A stretch of DNA of 60,000 nt from Cristatella mucedo (taxonomy: Eukaryota; Bryozoa; Phylactolaemata; Cristatellidae): the NCBI GenBank assembly GCA_009760855.2, contig WPIO01000157.1:331001-391000 (forward strand), given 5' to 3'. Of this stretch, positions 59,576-60,000 are shown piece by piece. Below the pieces are notes generated by a model. That model did no database searches. It worked only from the letters and a program-made list of their open reading frames with translations, and had not been told where the DNA came from. The first letter of the stretch is position 1. Every line of letters starts with the position of its first letter. The translations under genes and the position numbers were made by a program.

Positions 59576-60000
59576 TTTTCTTTTTCATTTGTAAGGGCAC
59601 TGTGCACAAGAAGTAAGATGGCAGAGTGTTATGGATGTAGGGAGCACTCTCCACCTGTATTTTGGCTATTCAGCACTACCGACGGCAGCATATGGCTATT
59701 CAGTATTACGAATGGCTTCTATGAGGTCCGCAATAGCAACTTAAAAGCTGTGCTGCTAATGAATCACACGTTAAGAGTTGCTTTCTAAACTTATGAGCTC
59801 TAGAAAATCAAGCGAAACTGGTAAAGTGTGCTTTCACGAAAGGCAAACTGAGGGCCTTGCTGAAGCGAAAATGTAAGGTCAGCGTAGTTGCAACAGATGG
59901 ATTTCAACAGCCAACTTACCGGTGGGCATATCCAAGCACTCTATTAGAAAGAATCCATCAATCTTTCTAGTCTCTGCATATTAACAGTTCTGATGCCTAA
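59576..60000. other. Window edge, nothing recognised
   Basis: No gene or repeat recognised. A donor-like CACCG|GTAAGT on the minus strand at 59936 is noted, but no matching coding sequence was found. Confidence 0.35.

Noticed and set aside
59900-60000. Possible SLC6 exon before the donor-like CACCG|GTAAGT on the minus strand at 59936
   Set aside because: The only phase that fits the next exon gives a 21-nt microexon without SLC6 similarity.

Overview
The window is nuclear DNA of an animal, probably an invertebrate. Its genes have spliced, widely spaced exons with kilobase-scale introns. There is one CpG-rich promoter region, and the rest is dominated by non-LTR retrotransposon debris, tRNA-derived SINEs and microsatellites. 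The species cannot be named from sequence alone. All homology calls were made by eye from translated motifs and matching splice phases.

Layout. From 1 to about 13 kb is retrotransposon-rich DNA with one weak candidate exon (346-500, minus). A CpG-rich region (about 13.0-15.9 kb) holds the first coding exon of a UDP-glucose 4-epimerase (GALE-like, minus) and a pure (CCG)n array of about 44 units upstream of it. BUD13, a subunit of the spliceosomal RES complex, is complete on the plus strand at 19033-34021: six exons, 644 predicted residues, every junction in phase. Convergent to it, the minus-strand SLC6-family transporter runs from beyond the right edge to 34980. Eight exons are visible, covering TM6 to TM12 plus an unusually long cytoplasmic tail of about 530 residues. 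The N-terminal exons lie past 60000.

Mobile DNA. Two CR1/L2-like LINE families recur. Family 1 ends in a stem-loop followed by (ATT)n and has an uninterrupted 740-codon frame at 38805-41027 and a near-identical copy at 23947-25354. Family 2 ends in (ACATT)n, and its copies here are decayed. SINE family A has a tRNA-like head joined to the family 1 stem-loop tail, suggesting it borrows the family 1 reverse transcriptase. SINE family B is a second tRNA-derived family. Two further repeat families (C and D) were not recognised.

Main points for a second look: a single in-frame TAG separating the SLC6 tail from 152 more open codons; substitutions at SLC6 chloride/Na1-site positions with the Na2 Asp-Ser pair kept; the SINE A/LINE 1 shared tail and a three-layer nested insertion; a 56-bp near-perfect palindrome in BUD13 intron 1; and an in-frame 222-nt BUD13 intron that could be retained without a stop. 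No bacterial-type system, CRISPR array or complete RNA gene was seen.
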